DNA of 64,000 bases from Myripristis murdjan (GCF_902150065.1 NC_043998.1:2486001-2550000); one strand, 5' to 3'. Shown: positions 23,669 through 36,174, counted from the stretch's first letter. Numbers and translations: made by a program. The notes: generated by a model from the letters alone, not told the origin.

Positions 23669-26600
23669 TTACTTGTTGCTGGGTTGGGCTGCGATGTACA
23701 GAGCCACGAGGCAGTAGAGAGCGCCCCCTACAGTCAGCGCCATGGTGGTGCGGTACAGTAGCCTGTCAGGGACGCCGCCCTTCAAATGGACGGGGATACC
23801 GTCTGACGTCTGAGAGAAGACAGGATGGAAAAGGAAGGCGGGTGAGGGAAGATGTGATGGGGGAGGTGGAAAAGAGCAAAGGAAGTTGTAACAGAAAAAT
23901 CACCATGACAGGCGTTTTTGGCATATTCTTAGCCATCTGTGGTATAAGACTGTGCCCACTAAATTGAATTACTTGTTTCAGAACAGTACTATTATTTCCT
24001 TGCCTCTGTGCCCACTATACTCTGTTTTTTGTTTTTTTTTGTTATTTTTTGCTCCCTTGTGGCACATTGACAAGAAGATTCACTTTATGAGCAGACCTGC
24101 ACGATGGCACGAATTTTCTCTCCTCAAAACTGTGTGATGAAATGGAGTGAAAGGGACACAGTGTTTTCTACAGTTTTCTTTTTCAGGAAAAAAGGGGCCC
24201 TAAAATTGTTGCTTGAAAATCTGTCATGCTGGGGCTCTATTTAGTTTGAGCTAAATGAAATATTTTCTCCAACATGCAATTTGTCTCGGAAGTCGTGATT
24301 TCTGCTCTGCTCCAGGATTCAATTCATTGCTTTCTCACGAGGTGACTGCAACACTTTTTCCTCCAATGAAAAATGAAAGCTGTCTCTTGCAATTCTAGAA
24401 AATAAATGCAGCAGTCAATACTGTGATTTCCATTTATTTGAGAAATTGCAAAGCCCAAGTTCAAAGTTTCTAATTACTTCTCTCTGCCCCTACCTCGTGG
24501 TGGAGTTTGAGAAGGAATGTGGGATGTGACTAAGAACGGAGAAAGAGGGAAATAAACACATCATCAACTAACAGCTAGAAAACCTTGACTAGCAAAGTCA
24601 TGAACCGTCACTTTGAGTTTTTCTTTGATTCTAGCTAACTGAACACTGTGTACCTTTGTCATGGTTAACGATGACACACGTACTTTTGGGAGTCCAATTA
24701 TTTAAACTGGCTCTCGGCGTTACCTGGAATAGTCTCTGGAGGTCGGGCACCCTGTTGGCTCCCAAGTACTCAACTGTGGCCCCAGCTTCTGACACCACCT
24801 TGGTGGGTGTGGCAAAAATCATGGTTGGGGACTCCGTCGGCACACCTGGTCTCAGGCCCTGAACATAACACACAAACCACTCGCTGGTCACAAACACACA
24901 GTATGATCTAATTTCAGTGATACACAGTATGAGCTAGGACTGGGTGATACATCAATATACACTATATTGTCAAAAGTATTCACTCAGCTATCCAAATCAC
25001 TGAATTCAGGTGTTCTAATCACTTCCATGGCCACAGGTGTATAAAATCAAGCACCTAGGCATGCAGACTACTTCTACAAACATTTGTGAAAGAATGGGTC
25101 GCTCTCAGGAGCTCAGTGAATTCCAGCATGGTACCATGATAGGATGCCACTTGTGAAATAAGTCCAGTCGTGAAATTTCCCGCTTCTAAATATTCCACAA
25201 TCAACTACTAGTGGTACTATAACAAAGTGGAACGACAGCAACTCAGCCACGAAGTGGTAGGCCACGTAAAATCACAGAGTGGGGTCAGCGCATGCTGAGG
25301 CGCATAGTGCGCAGAGGGTTAGGTTAAACACACTCCTAAACCTTGTGGAAAGCCTTCCTAGAAGAGTTGAAGCTGTTATAGCTGCAAAGGGTGGGCCGAC
25401 ATTATATTAAATCCTATGGTTTAAGAATGGGATGTCACTCACGTTCATATGCGTGTGAAGGCAGATGAGCGAATACTTTTGGCAATATAGTGTATATCAA
25501 TATCTTGCTATAAGACTAGATATTGTCTTGGGCTTTTGGATGCTGTAATAACGTGATCCTGGTTTTCAAGGCTGCATTACAATAAAGGCATACACTTTTC
25601 TGAACTTATTACACTGTTCTAGCCATTTTATTATTTACTTGGTCATCATATCCACATTACTAATAATTGTTTTTCAAAAGTCACGTGTATAAAGATCTTA
25701 TGAAAGTGCCAATAGTCTACGATATCGATCCCTACGCTATCGTAACAAGGTCAACACTGAAAGAAATCATGATACTGTATCTGATTTTGTCCATGTCGCC
25801 TGGCCCTATTACGAGCATGTGACAAGTCAATGCAATTACCCAGTTCAACCCGCTGTAGCATCAAATACAAGTGATGACCGAAGGAGTGCTTGATTTATCT
25901 AAAACATCAAGTTTTGCGGCCACTTGAGGGACTGTTTAAGTGTCTGTTAAAATTAATGAACAGCACCTGAAGTAGTTGAACCCTGGAAACTACATTAACA
26001 TCGAGGCCTATTTTTGTCAAAAGCTCGTTAAGCACCGAGTCATTCATCAATGGCAAAGTCAAATAACATTTACATTATTTAAAGATCAGGTTTTAATGGG
26101 CTCCTGGTCTCTCTGCAGCCAGACCTTTCTCCACACTGTGTTTCAGCAGACGCTGGTACAAACATGTCTGTGATCGTGCTGTGGCCGGCAACAATGGGGA
26201 AGTATGCTTGACTTGCTCTTATGGGCTCCCTGCTGTATTCTTTCAGCTGGTTAATAACCTCTCCAGAGTGCCCTCTCACACCCAGAAAAACCCCTTTCTG
26301 TTCATTGTGATTTGAGAAAATGTTCAGACACAACACTTCAATCCCTGTGTTTGTCCCTGTCTATGTTTAGCTGGATTTTTCTCATTGGGTGGAAGCTTCT
26401 CCACTCACTTTGGGTTAAAAATGATATGAGAGCAACTATCTTGCCAGACTGCGCAGAGTAAAAGAGGGGAAATTTATCCACACACACAAAATACAGATGG
26501 ACTTAAATTATCCTTACTTGCCATTTAAGTAAAGCCTTTAATAAATACATTTTCAACCTGAACGTATGATTGTGTGTTACACCAGATAAAAACAAAGACG

Positions 26601-28578
26601 TCAGCTTCCCCCATCTCCCATCTGCTGTTCAACACCAAGCAAATGTCACTACAAAGGTCAAAAGTGTAATAAATGTTGCCTTTGAGTGCTGTCAAAAACA
26701 TCAGAGTTTTATGAGCGAACATGAACAACTAAGCAAAGCCATTAATTTAGGAGATTTTCTCTGGGAGCTGAAATGGCGAGCCATGATATTTAGAGGCCCA
26801 AGAACAGGTACAACTTTTAGTTTAAGTGACATATTTCATTACCTATGTTTTTGTTTGGCATCTTATTCAGGATTAAGTAATTTATTGTGTGTAGCTGTAT
26901 GGTTTTATTTTCTCAGTATTCAGCTTTTCTTTGTCACACATTTTATTATGCCTACTTACACTGATTAAATCCTTTATTACTTTGACTCATTAGAGATTCT
27001 TTGCAAAGGTGAAAAAAAAAAATCTCAGTAAAAATGATAAAGTGAAAGTCTCTTGCCAAAAGAGTTGTTGCTTTTTTTTTTTTTTTTTTAAGAATTGCCA
27101 TGTAAAATAAAGGCATTTTAACTTTACACTGATCTGATTTTTACCCACATTTTTTTCACCTCTACAAAGAATTTTCCTGAGTTGAAATAAGACACCCAGA
27201 GTTTCCAAAGAGCACCTGTGTGTCTCCATCATTTATTACATGTCTGATAGGGCTGAACAATATAGTGTTATCTAGAAATGAAAATGCAAGATATTAACAT
27301 CTCAAAAGACAACAAAATGGATGATATCAAATGTAGGGTTAGCCTAAGACAGTGATTCATCTGTTCTGAACACACACACCCACACACACACACATACATA
27401 TATATATATAGATCTATATCTATCTATCTATCTATCTATATATATATAGATCTATATCTATCTATCTATCTATATCTATATCTATATATATCTATATATA
27501 TAGGACTACACTACACTTCAATATTGCTGAAGCACTGTGTTGAAGCAATGGCTACAGCATTTTTTTTTTTTTTTTTTTTTTTTTAAATAAAGGCTAAGAC
27601 AGTGATTGGTATGCTCTGATCAATAAAATACTTTGGGAAGTACCTGCATTTTCTACATCCATTTGGTAATATTATGCTGTTTTTTGAGGAATGCTTAATT
27701 TCCACTGTCACTACACCTAAAATGTCAATTAACTGTGAACCCACAGTCATATTTTGTGTTATCCCTATCCATAAATATCGAGGTATGACATTTTATCCAT
27801 ATGGCGCAGTCCTGATGTCTGATGTGCGCTTTCTACTCTTCATTCTGCCACTGCAGGACCAAAACAATCCCTCACAAGCTCCCAATTTTTGTTATAAATA
27901 AACAAACAAAAGCACCTGAACGCACCACAAGTCACTTCAAACCCTATAAACTGAGGTGAGAGTTGCAGAGAGTCGGTGAGCAGGCTGCATGTGTAAAGGT
28001 CACGGCTGACAGATGCTGTGACAAGTCAATAAACCCCGGGACTGCCTCGTTAAGGTCAAATAAATTGATAACCTTTGAGAATAAAGCTGCTTTGACGGGG
28101 ACGGGAGACAAAAAACACACAGAGAATCAACTTTATGTCAAGCTGGTGATTAGATACTTAGGCGTGAACGTATTAAAACTGCTTTGTAATCGATTTATTA
28201 AAGTGTAACACCTGTTTTGCGAAGTAAATTAAACTAAAGATGAAAAATGCAGGACCGCAGTGAGACAGCGGGCTGGGTGACACGGCTAAATGACTACATT
28301 TAGGGGAAAAAAAAACACAAGACCATAACGAAAGGCGATATTTAAAAAGTATTTAAACCAAATTTAAGTGTATTTAAGGAGTTTTGATTTGGTTTATCGA
28401 GCTCCCCGGACCTGGGTCACCACGGGAGCGACACACTGGCTTATCTAATGCCGATATGAAGGTCACCGACTCGGTTCCCGTCCCACAGGCGGGCGCCAGG
28501 GCTCACCTGCGGATTGTAGGCGGCCGTAGGAGCCGAGCCCGTCAGTTTCTGAGTGAAGCCGCTGAATTTGTAGTACAT
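23669..28578 (-). CDS. cox7a2l: cox7a2l / scaf1, respiratory supercomplex assembly factor
   Basis: Inner mitochondrial membrane protein that tethers complex III to complex IV in the respirasome. Three coding exons: 28578-28507, 24858-24724 and 23809-23669, all phase 0, giving 115 aa (human 114). It begins [20 protein letters not shown]. The middle has [12 protein letters not shown] and [11 protein letters not shown]. The C-terminal COX7A-like part has [20 protein letters not shown], then a membrane segment [20 protein letters not shown] and the end SNK. The complex IV binding stretch around IPVHLK is full length, unlike the two-residue-deleted form known in some laboratory mice. An AG preceded by pyrimidines sits just 5' of the ATG at about 28588, so a separate 5' UTR exon is possible. 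Intron 2 (23810-24723) is 914 bp; intron 1 carries nested transposons. Confidence 0.96.
24935..25808. mobile_element. MITE split by a Tc1 insertion, cox7a2l intron 1
   Basis: Left end TAGGACTGGGTGATAC and right end GTCGCCTGGCCCTA are imperfect inverted repeats of a TAGGGCTGGGCGATA-like terminus. Flanks GTATGAGC and TTACGAGC could be an 8-bp target duplication with two changes, as hAT-type elements make. The right half matches the copy at 10018-10340. The Tc1 element at 24960-25492 sits inside near the left end. Confidence 0.65.
24960..25492 (+). mobile_element. Tc1/mariner element, internally deleted
   Basis: Terminal inverted repeats CACTATATTG(T/C)CAAAAGTATTC(A/G)CTCA at both ends are flanked by TA at 24958-24959 and 25493-25494. 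Length is 533 bp against about 1.2-1.6 kb for a full Tc1. Residual transposase reads [30 protein letters not shown] and [13 protein letters not shown] (the DNA-binding end), then skips to a C-terminal piece near ESLPRRVEA. It is a dead copy with stops and a large internal deletion. Confidence 0.85.
27367..27505. repeat. Compound CA/TA/TCTA microsatellite, cox7a2l intron 1
   Basis: CA repeats run into TA repeats and then ATCTATCTATC and GATCTATATCTATC blocks. Flanks share GCCTAAGACAGTGATT-like sequence (about 27341-27355 and 27595-27608). This suggests the array expanded inside, or was copied with, a small duplication. Confidence 0.7.
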
Positions 28579-28739
28579 TTCTTCCAGCTGAAGGACGGGG
28601 AAGATGTTATCCACAACAAAAATAACCCGGTAAGAGGTCTTCCTGTCGCGGCCGTCGACTGAAAATGACGTTGCTCCGTGTCCTTCCGCTGCCGGCTTAA
28701 AAGTCAAGTGAACGCATGCCATCACAGTCAATATGATCG

Positions 28740-29660
28740 ATGCGTATTTCCCTTTGAAATCAGTATGAACGCAGTGTATCAGTGGCAAAAAGTTGTAAAA
28801 AGGTATCAGTGCGTACTTATTTTAAAATTCTAGGACAGTTTTCTGTAAGACATGGCCTTTGTTAAACCTTCGTAAATTGACTTTTCAAAATAAAGTCCAT
28901 GTCTCACTTCCAGTTGCAGATTTTCTTCAGGAAACAAATAATAGCCGACATAGTAAGCAACAATCAGTGTCAGAAAATATTAAATATGCTCTTTCCCCTA
29001 TTAAGAGACCCTAACTGCAAATAATAGGCTACCCATCAGGTTTACATTAGTTAGGGCTTATGGTCTACAACGATGCATGCTGTGCATTTAAGTTATGAAA
29101 ATGTATGTCAACTTAAAAAAAAAAAAAAAAAAAAAAAAGTTCAGGTAATAAAAAAGGTGTGAAAACTGGATTACTGGATTTATGTCACCTGCATTCCAGT
29201 TCTCATCCTGCCCATGTTGACATTCTACATTATTGGTGCAAGTGCAAATTTCCCTTTGACAACATGTTAAATGCAACATATCAGAGGCAAAAGGTCGTAA
29301 AAATGTATCCATGTTATGCATAGTTATTTTAAAAGTCTGGACGGATGAAATTTCTGTTAAGACATGGTAGTTAAGAAAACTAGGTCTATAGGATAACTTT
29401 TAAAAATAAAGTCTATAGCTAACACCCAGTTGCTGATTTTCTTAAGGAAAACAAATAATAGCCTAGTTTCTATACTAAACAACAATAAGTGTCAGTAAAA
29501 TATCAGCTATGCTTTTTCCCTATTGTTCCTATTTTCTTCAAATAATATCCACCAGTTTTACATTAGTTACAGCCTACAACAATACATACTGTCAATTTAA
29601 GTTATGAAAAATTCTATGAACTTTAAACAAAAAAAGATGTGAAGACTGGGTTTAGGTCAA
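28740..29660. repeat. 502-bp tandem duplication upstream of cox7a2l
   Basis: Two blocks, starting with TTTCCCTTTGA at 28747 and 29249, share ordered sequence: ATCAG(T/A)GGCAAAA, TTATTTTAAAA, TTCTGTTAAGACATGG-like, CAAATAATAGCC, GTGTCAG, and ATTTAAGTTATGAAAA followed by an A-rich run (29115-29138 in the first copy). Identity looks roughly 70-75 percent. The first copy starts about 170 bases upstream of the cox7a2l ATG, so it overlaps the likely promoter flank. Confidence 0.65.
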
Positions 29661-29775
29661 CTGCCTTCCTATTGTAATCTCTAAAGAAGTCTGCACATGT
29701 TTTAAAGTAAGCATATGATAGAGACAAAATTATGTCTGATTATACTGAAAAGAAGACCTGTGGCATCAGATGGTG

Positions 29776-30022
29776 GACAAAGGAAAAAGCAACAACATCA
29801 AATGTCTTGGTAAGGTGTTGGGCCACCACAACAGGTAGAGTGCAATCTGCCTCAACCATGGAATCCACTCCACAGGCCTGTTAAACTCCACCAGAGGGAC
29901 AGAGCACCATTCCTCCAGATGATCACGTACATAGAGAGGGATATTGTAGTCGTGCTGCAGTGCCAAAGCCCTCGTTACAAAGACAAATGCACATTTGAGA
30001 GTTACGTTGTGCAACAAGCATA
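29776..30022. repeat. Interspersed repeat fragment, family unknown
   Basis: GGTGTTGGGCCACCACAACA, then CTTCAACC-like and CACCAGAGGGACAGAGCACC, CATTCCTCCAGATGATCACG. I recognise this as a block seen in many fish genomes from memory alone, without terminal repeats in view. It abuts the MITE at 30044. Confidence 0.35.
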
Positions 30023-30043
30023 GGCACTGGTCTGCAGAGATGT

Positions 30044-30345
30044 GGGATGCACAATATTAGATTTTTTTTTCAGATATCTGATATGTCGTTATTTTCCAAC
30101 TCTTTTGGCTGGTTGCTGGTGCCGATACCAGTATATGCACATATTTCTTCCACCTAACTGCAGAGAACATCATGTCTATCCTGTAGTGGAATTAATACAG
30201 TATATTACTATGCCTACTCTTATTGTGATGGCCAGATGCAGACATAAAATTCAGTTCTTTTCAAATATATATACATTCACCGGGGCAAAATAAGAAAATG
30301 GCTTCAGCTTAAGGTTAAGCTGTTTTACATATCGGCATGTCATAT
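30044..30345. mobile_element. MITE-like element, right end missing
   Basis: Starts GGGATGCACAATATTAGATT and runs through CTGATATGTCG, CCACCTAACTGCAGAGAACA, TGTAGTGGAATTAATACAGT, CATTCACCGGGGCAAAATAA and TTACATATCGGCATG. This is the order of a widespread non-autonomous fish DNA element as I recall it. The expected inverted GCATCCC terminus is absent. Confidence 0.5.
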
Positions 30346-31656
30346 AAGCAGAAATTACCCTTACAGTGAGGTGGTCAGCTGGCTGTGCTGGCATTTTCCT
30401 CGCATGGTTTGGCTCCACTTGTGCTCTTAGAGGGAAAACTCGGCTCAAATCAGTGCCAAGTTATTCTGAGTGATCACCTTTATCCTGTAAGGAAACAGGA
30501 CGTTTTATCTGTAGGTGTATGTCATTGTGGTTTAGAAGATTTGAATAGAGAAACAGAAGCAGAAAGGACTTGGAGCTGGAGCCTGGAGCCTTGCATGTGG
30601 TTCAAATTATGAAGTTCAGTTCATAATATTTCATGAACTAGGAAACACAATGCTCGGCCTAATGTGGATCTACTTGCACATAACTGGCAGCTCGTGACCT
30701 TGGAATTAGCAGGCTCCATCTGATGTATTGGTCAAATACACCTTATCCATATAACATACTGTAACTCTGGGTCACTGGAGTTTAAATAACACATAATGGA
30801 GCCTGGTAAGTCTAAGATCACATTTAGCATTTTCATTTTTGACACAGTAAATACTGACAGAGGTTTTGCACAAAATGTTTTTATTATAAAAGCTCATACA
30901 TTGATAAGCTTAATTACAAGAAGTGTGAAAGTCTACTGATGAAAAAGTATTTGATGTTTTCAATCGAGTCTGGCTATCAGCTGTTCCACATCAACTCATA
31001 AGTTAGATGAGGATTGACTGAATGTGAGCTTAGTGTTTTTTGTTTTCTCTGCAACTGTCCCACTTAAAAAGCACATGTATAATAGAACAACAACCAGGAA
31101 GGATACTGAAATATGAACAGTCCATAACACACTATAAACTAATTTCTTGGGCTGAAGGGAATGATGAAAATCCCTTCAAACACTGTGAGGAAATAACAAC
31201 TGTACTGTGACATGAAAAGATTTTTGGACAGACACAGAATGAACAAAAAAATGCCCAACTTTTTAATTTTCTAATTTGCTTTGCAACATTAGAGCCTGAT
31301 CTTGGTGTGTGTATGTGTGTGTGTGCGCATGTGTGTAAAGAGATGAGGGTTTGATGGCAGCAGGAGGAAGAGGAGAAGAGATGCAGAGAAAGACTGTTGT
31401 GTGGGAGAGGTGTTGACTTGTTTGTTTGGATCATGTCTCTCTTAAACAAATCATATCGCCTTGGCAAACGTTGGGCAGTGCAAACATGTCTGAATCACGA
31501 ATGTCAGAATTATCATCTGTAACAGCCTTCATTGTGTGAGTGTGTATGCATGCACACTTTTTTTTGGTCACTCGTATTTTTCAAGTAATTGTAAGCAATA
31601 CTCTGATGACTTCTTCGCAACAATCAGAGAACAAAATGCTGCGTGCCAGCCATGAG

Positions 31657-31702
<46 letters not shown>

Positions 31703-32404
31703 AGATTTGTGTGCACACAAATCAACCACCATTATGTGGCTGATTGACATGCTGGAGGAAGAGGTTGCCTTGGAGACACAGAAATACAAAATGCCCCACA
31801 TTCACTGTACACTCACAAATGGAGATGCAGTACACACTTAGTCTGTTCACTCTTTGTGCTGAGGCTCCCTCCGTCTTTTGTCATCTCTGCCATCTCTCTC
31901 ATTTTGTCCCGTCCTGTGGTGTCTTCCATTTCACACCCCATCTGCCCTGTCATATTGGCTGCCCCTTTATTTTATGTCTGTCACCTCTCTAGTCCCACCT
32001 GACCTGTCTCTATATTCCATTATCACTGCCTTATGTAACCCACCCATGACCCTCTCCTCCCTGTCTCTTTATCCCTAATTTGCACTCACTCATGCATTGC
32101 CTGTCAATACTTTGTGGGTTTAACAGAATGCATCTAGGTCACACATCAATCTTGTGTAACTTGTACCATCTGGGTACAAGTTACACAGCTTAGACAGATA
32201 GAATGAAAGGCTGACAGATAGACAAACAGACAGACAGACAGGCAGGCATGAAAGCACACACACAGACAAACACAGGCGCGCACACACACACACACGCACA
32301 TCACACAGCCACTTCTGCCAATTTTGTAACCATGGGAATACAATGTAAACAGCAGCCGCTGTCATAACTGGTTTGACTGTGCTTGTGTGTGCTTTATGTA
32401 AATC
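30346..32404. other. Intergenic upstream of cox7a2l and downstream of kcng3
   Basis: No exon was found. It holds a (GT)n microsatellite at 31660-31702 and a perfect 15-bp inverted repeat at 32153-32187 (TGTGTAACTTGTACC, five-base loop). A GACAGACA/GGCAGGCA run lies at about 32226-32246 and a CA run at 32281-32296. Confidence 0.5.
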
Positions 32405-32410
32405 TTTATT
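32405..32410 (-). other. kcng3 poly(A) signal candidate
   Basis: AATAAA on the minus strand, 276 bases beyond the kcng3 stop codon. Confidence 0.5.
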
Positions 32411-32685
32411 TGTGTTCTCTGACTCTGTTATCCAAATGGTGCAGATATCAGGCTTCATCCTGGAGCATGCTGGCTACAGAAGATGATGTGAGGTCATGAA
32501 CACAATGGGCAGGAACTAGACAGGCCAAATAAAATCAGTTGCAGCGAAACAGGAAACAGGGCAAAGCACAGAGTTGATCGTTATTTCACAGGGGAATCAA
32601 TGGGTCCGCTTGTCTACTCAGTTCTTTTGGGATGCAGACAGGGCCGTAGGAGTTTGTGTTTGGCGTAAATGTGCAGTACAGATGT

Positions 32686-34393
32686 TCACTGCAGCATCTC
32701 TGTTGAGAGGCTGCGTGTGTATCTGGCAGAGCGGAGCTTGAGTTCGTGGTAGCACTGTACAAAACTGTGGTATATGAAGGTGATGGGCAGTGCCAGAAGC
32801 ACAATACCACTAACCACACACAATCCACCCAGCACACGTCCCCCAATTGTCACAGGGTACACATCCCCGTACCCCACTGTTGTCATGGAAATGATGACCC
32901 ACCAAGCAGCGGCCGGGATGCTGGCGTAGTCATGGTTACGTGTGCCCAGGTCCAAGCCATGCTCTAACAGCTGGGCCAGAGCACTGTATATTGCCATGGC
33001 GACACAGACAAACACCAGCAGCATCACCATCTCCCGGTAGCAGCGCCGGAGTGTCAGCCCCAGGGTCTGCAGGCCCAGGAAGTGTCTGGCGAGCTTCATC
33101 AGCCAGAAGACGCGCATCACCCTCAGCACCCGCAGAGTCACTCCAGCAACCCCCAGCCCGGCACCAGGCATCCCTGCCCCAGCCATCGCCATGGTGACAT
33201 AGTAGGGGGTGATAGCAACCACGTCGATGATGTTCAGTGGACGGCGCAGGAACTCCCACTTGTCCCTGGCCACCAGGAAGCGCACCAGGCACTCTGCTGT
33301 GAACCAGCCAATGCACACTGCCTCCACTATCCTACAGAGTGCAGAAGGGAGGAGAGAACTAGTTGAATAGACTGTAAACAGGAAATAGGGTAGGAGTTAC
33401 AGAGATATATGGATGATAAGAGTTGCTGTGGGTCAGACATGCGAGGGAAAAGGAGGGTAAGCGAGGGTGAAATAAATGACTCAAAGTAAGGAGGATATCT
33501 GATGTATCTGTGGAATGATGAACAAGAATAAACAGACAGGAGCAGAGATAGATATAGAAGAGAAGACTGGAAACAGAATGGGGGGGTGGGGGGTGGGGGG
33601 GTGCAACCTTGACTGAGAGAGTGTTACACAATCAAGCACACCATTACCCTATTGATTAGCACAGCAAAGGCAATGAAAGCAATCAAGCTGAATTAGAGTG
33701 AGAAGGTTCTTGTGTTTGAGTGAGAGTGCCAGCCAAATACCAAAGAGCCCCAGGATGACTACATCAATACAATCAGACCAAACCAAATTATAATACAACC
33801 AAGAGAGTTACACCACCTATTGGAATGATGCTACGAGGAGACCGAGTAAATGGGAATCCTTTTGACCTCAACTATAAACTGCGCATTAGTTGATTACCTA
33901 ACCACTGTGACAGATCCAAAACTCAGAAACCATGTTCAGCCTCAGTGAACATAACCTAGCCATATATAGAGAAAGGCCACCACAGGCAAACCTCATCTTT
34001 CCAGGGAAGACGGGCTACATCCAGTGTGCTCATGAAAACATGTGGAAACAGAGGTGCAATACTTCACCTCGTCCTCTAAATCTCATCCGCTGAGAGCTGC
34101 CTTTATTTCATATTGTGAATCAAGATTTCTAGAGAGTTTGACGCCAGAATACCTGCCCAAAAGTTGACTATACAGCCCACATGTGATGAGCTGCCAAAAT
34201 GTGTACTGAGGAAAGCCAGTAAGGTATGCATTTGCCTCGGTTATAATCCTCTGTGTTCTTTCCCTTTCAGGTCATTACCACTGAACTCTCACTGTCATTA
34301 ACATTGTTGATCTTTCTTGTGTGCAGAGTAAACTGACCACGCTAATAAAGACATTCAAATTAAATTTGAAACTGAGAAATGGAGGGGGTAAGG

Positions 34394-34456
<63 letters not shown>

Positions 34457-35812
34457 GGGTGGGGGGTGGGGGGGGGGGGGCAGATGGAGTGAGGGAAAGA
34501 GAGGTGAGACTGTGGAGGAAAAACAGAAAAGGGTTTCCTCTGTCCGACAATAATCAATTAACAGGGTGTCCATCTTTATAGATAACATTGACTCTTTATT
34601 GATCTAACTGAAAGAACGCTTAATTGATTTGTGAAGTGGGCCTCAGTCGTTGTGTCCATCCACTTCAGAGGCGTCCATTCACCTCACAGTATGATGTTTC
34701 TCCATTTATCATTTACTATCAAAACTTTGAGATTAATGGTGGACAAGACATTTTTAAGAAAAGGCTTCCGAATAAATTTGACGACTTTTGCGTGGTTTAT
34801 GTGCTCTCCACAAAAGCGTAAAGTCGTATTTGGGCTCACTCAGGCTGAGGTATGGTGGGTTCCATACCCTGTCATACTAGTTAAGCAGAGTCGATGATGC
34901 GTAATGAGGTTGACGTGTACCCAGCACGCAGCTGATTGTGTACAGTCCCAGTTGGACACACGAGGGGAGGTGTGGTCATAAGACGGCTCCGTGGAGGGAT
35001 CTAACCTGTTGCACTCACGACACAGTTCACTACAGACCTTTACGCACCAGTTAACGCGGCGAAGTTGCCAGGGATTCCTCCCACCTAATATGACGAGACT
35101 CGGGCTCCCCACCCCAGCAGCACTTCTCTGAACAGGCCCTCCGACTTGATGACCCTGTGTCGCACTAACCCTTGACTTTCGCCTACCTGTGCTCCTCCAC
35201 GGTATTCCTCTTGGCTGTATCCCAGTCCGGTAGGGTGCTCGCGCATAGCATGATCATGGACACAATCACAAATATTACAGACACTGAGGCCAAAAGCTGC
35301 GCCGCAACCGACGAGTTGGGCTCCTCGAAGGTCTTGCGCATCCTTTCGAGCCACTTTGCGCGACCCGAGAGCGCCGTCCGGGATTCTGGGTCGGTGGAGC
35401 TCTGGGATTCATCTCCTGAGACGTGGACGTCCCTCTCGGAAAGACTGTCCATCCCGATTTCGGACATCCGGTCGTCTAGGCGTTTCTGGCAGCAGGAGTC
35501 CAGGTGCGCGCTCTCCAGCCCCCAGTAAAGCATCTCTGAGTAGAAGGAGAGCTCACACACTCCGGGGACGAAGCGGAGTTTACCGGAGCGCACATACAGC
35601 ATGATGAACACAAAAGCTTGCGCGTGGCGGTCGAAGAAGAACTCGTTCCGGTCCCGGTCGTAGTCGTCGCATAGTTCAAGGACCTCTTTCTCCGTTGCGC
35701 AGGCATGCAAGCGGCTGACGCGCCGGAGAGGGAAATCCCGGATCACCTCACGGGTGAATGCGTACCGGGTCCCCCCTACGTTGAGCACGCAGATGCTCTT
35801 TCCGAACTTCAT
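32686..35812 (-). CDS. kcng3: kcng3 (Kv6.3), modifier potassium channel subunit
   Basis: An electrically silent Kv alpha subunit. Family members do not conduct alone but join Kv2.1 in plasma-membrane heterotetramers and shift its gating. Two exons: 35812-35187 and 33331-32686, joined at phase 2, giving 423 aa (human 436). The T1 domain (residues about 8-110) shows VLNVGGTRYAF, FPLRRVSRLH, CDDYDRDRNEFFFDRH and CELSFYSEMLYWGLE. Then RRTFEEP-like RMRKTFEEPNSS, S1 (LLASVSVIFVIVSMIMLCAS), S2 (EAVCIGWFTAECLVRFLVA), S3 (NIIDVVAITPYYVTM), S4 (LRVLRVMRVFWLMKLARH), S5, the pore TTVGYGD and S6 with LALPIT. The S1-S2 loop is short, explaining most of the length difference. It ends ARYTRSLSTEMLQ. It is head-to-head with mta3. 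Confidence 0.96.
33580..33602 (+). repeat. G-run with quadruplex potential, kcng3 intron
   Basis: Three G-runs of six or more are separated by single T bases. The G-rich strand is the template strand of kcng3. Confidence 0.6.
34399..34481 (+). repeat. (TG)n followed by long G-runs, kcng3 intron
   Basis: About 54 bases of TG repeat lead into G5, G6 and G12 runs separated by T. This combines Z-DNA and quadruplex potential and is expected to be length-variable. Confidence 0.8.
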
Positions 35813-36060
35813 CTTGTCTCCTTGTAAGCTAAGTGAAACTCCTTGCCAGACCCCGCTCCCCTTCCATAACAGGAGTTTGGACTCTTAGGGGGCACAGAGT
35901 CCTCAGTCCCCGGGGTGTGGTTTGTTCTGGGTGGAGGTGGCCTTGCGCTGCGCTCCGTGGCTGGGTGGAAACTACTGCTGTCCCTCACTCTCCTCCTCTC
36001 CCTCTGTATAGATGATACTCTCCACCCCAATCAGGGCGAGCCAATCCCGTCAGTGATGTC

Positions 36061-36085
36061 ACACACACACACACACACACACGCA

Positions 36086-36117
<32 letters not shown>

Positions 36118-36174
36118 CACACACGCACGCACGCACGCACGCACGCACGCACGTAGACGCACACGCACACACAC
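36061..36174. repeat. Alternating (CA)n/(CACG)n tract, Z-DNA prone
   Basis: About 114 bases in near-strict purine-pyrimidine alternation, with two blocks of ACGC tandem repeats between AC repeats and only one break (CGTAGACG). Confidence 0.85.

Noticed and set aside
28441-28788. 115-residue minus frame extending upstream of the cox7a2l start
   Set aside because: Conserved protein starts at MYYKFSGF. The upstream part is not conserved in the family, and an acceptor-like AG lies just before the ATG.
32153-32187. microRNA precursor
   Set aside because: The stem is only 15 bp with a five-base loop, too short for Drosha and Dicer processing.
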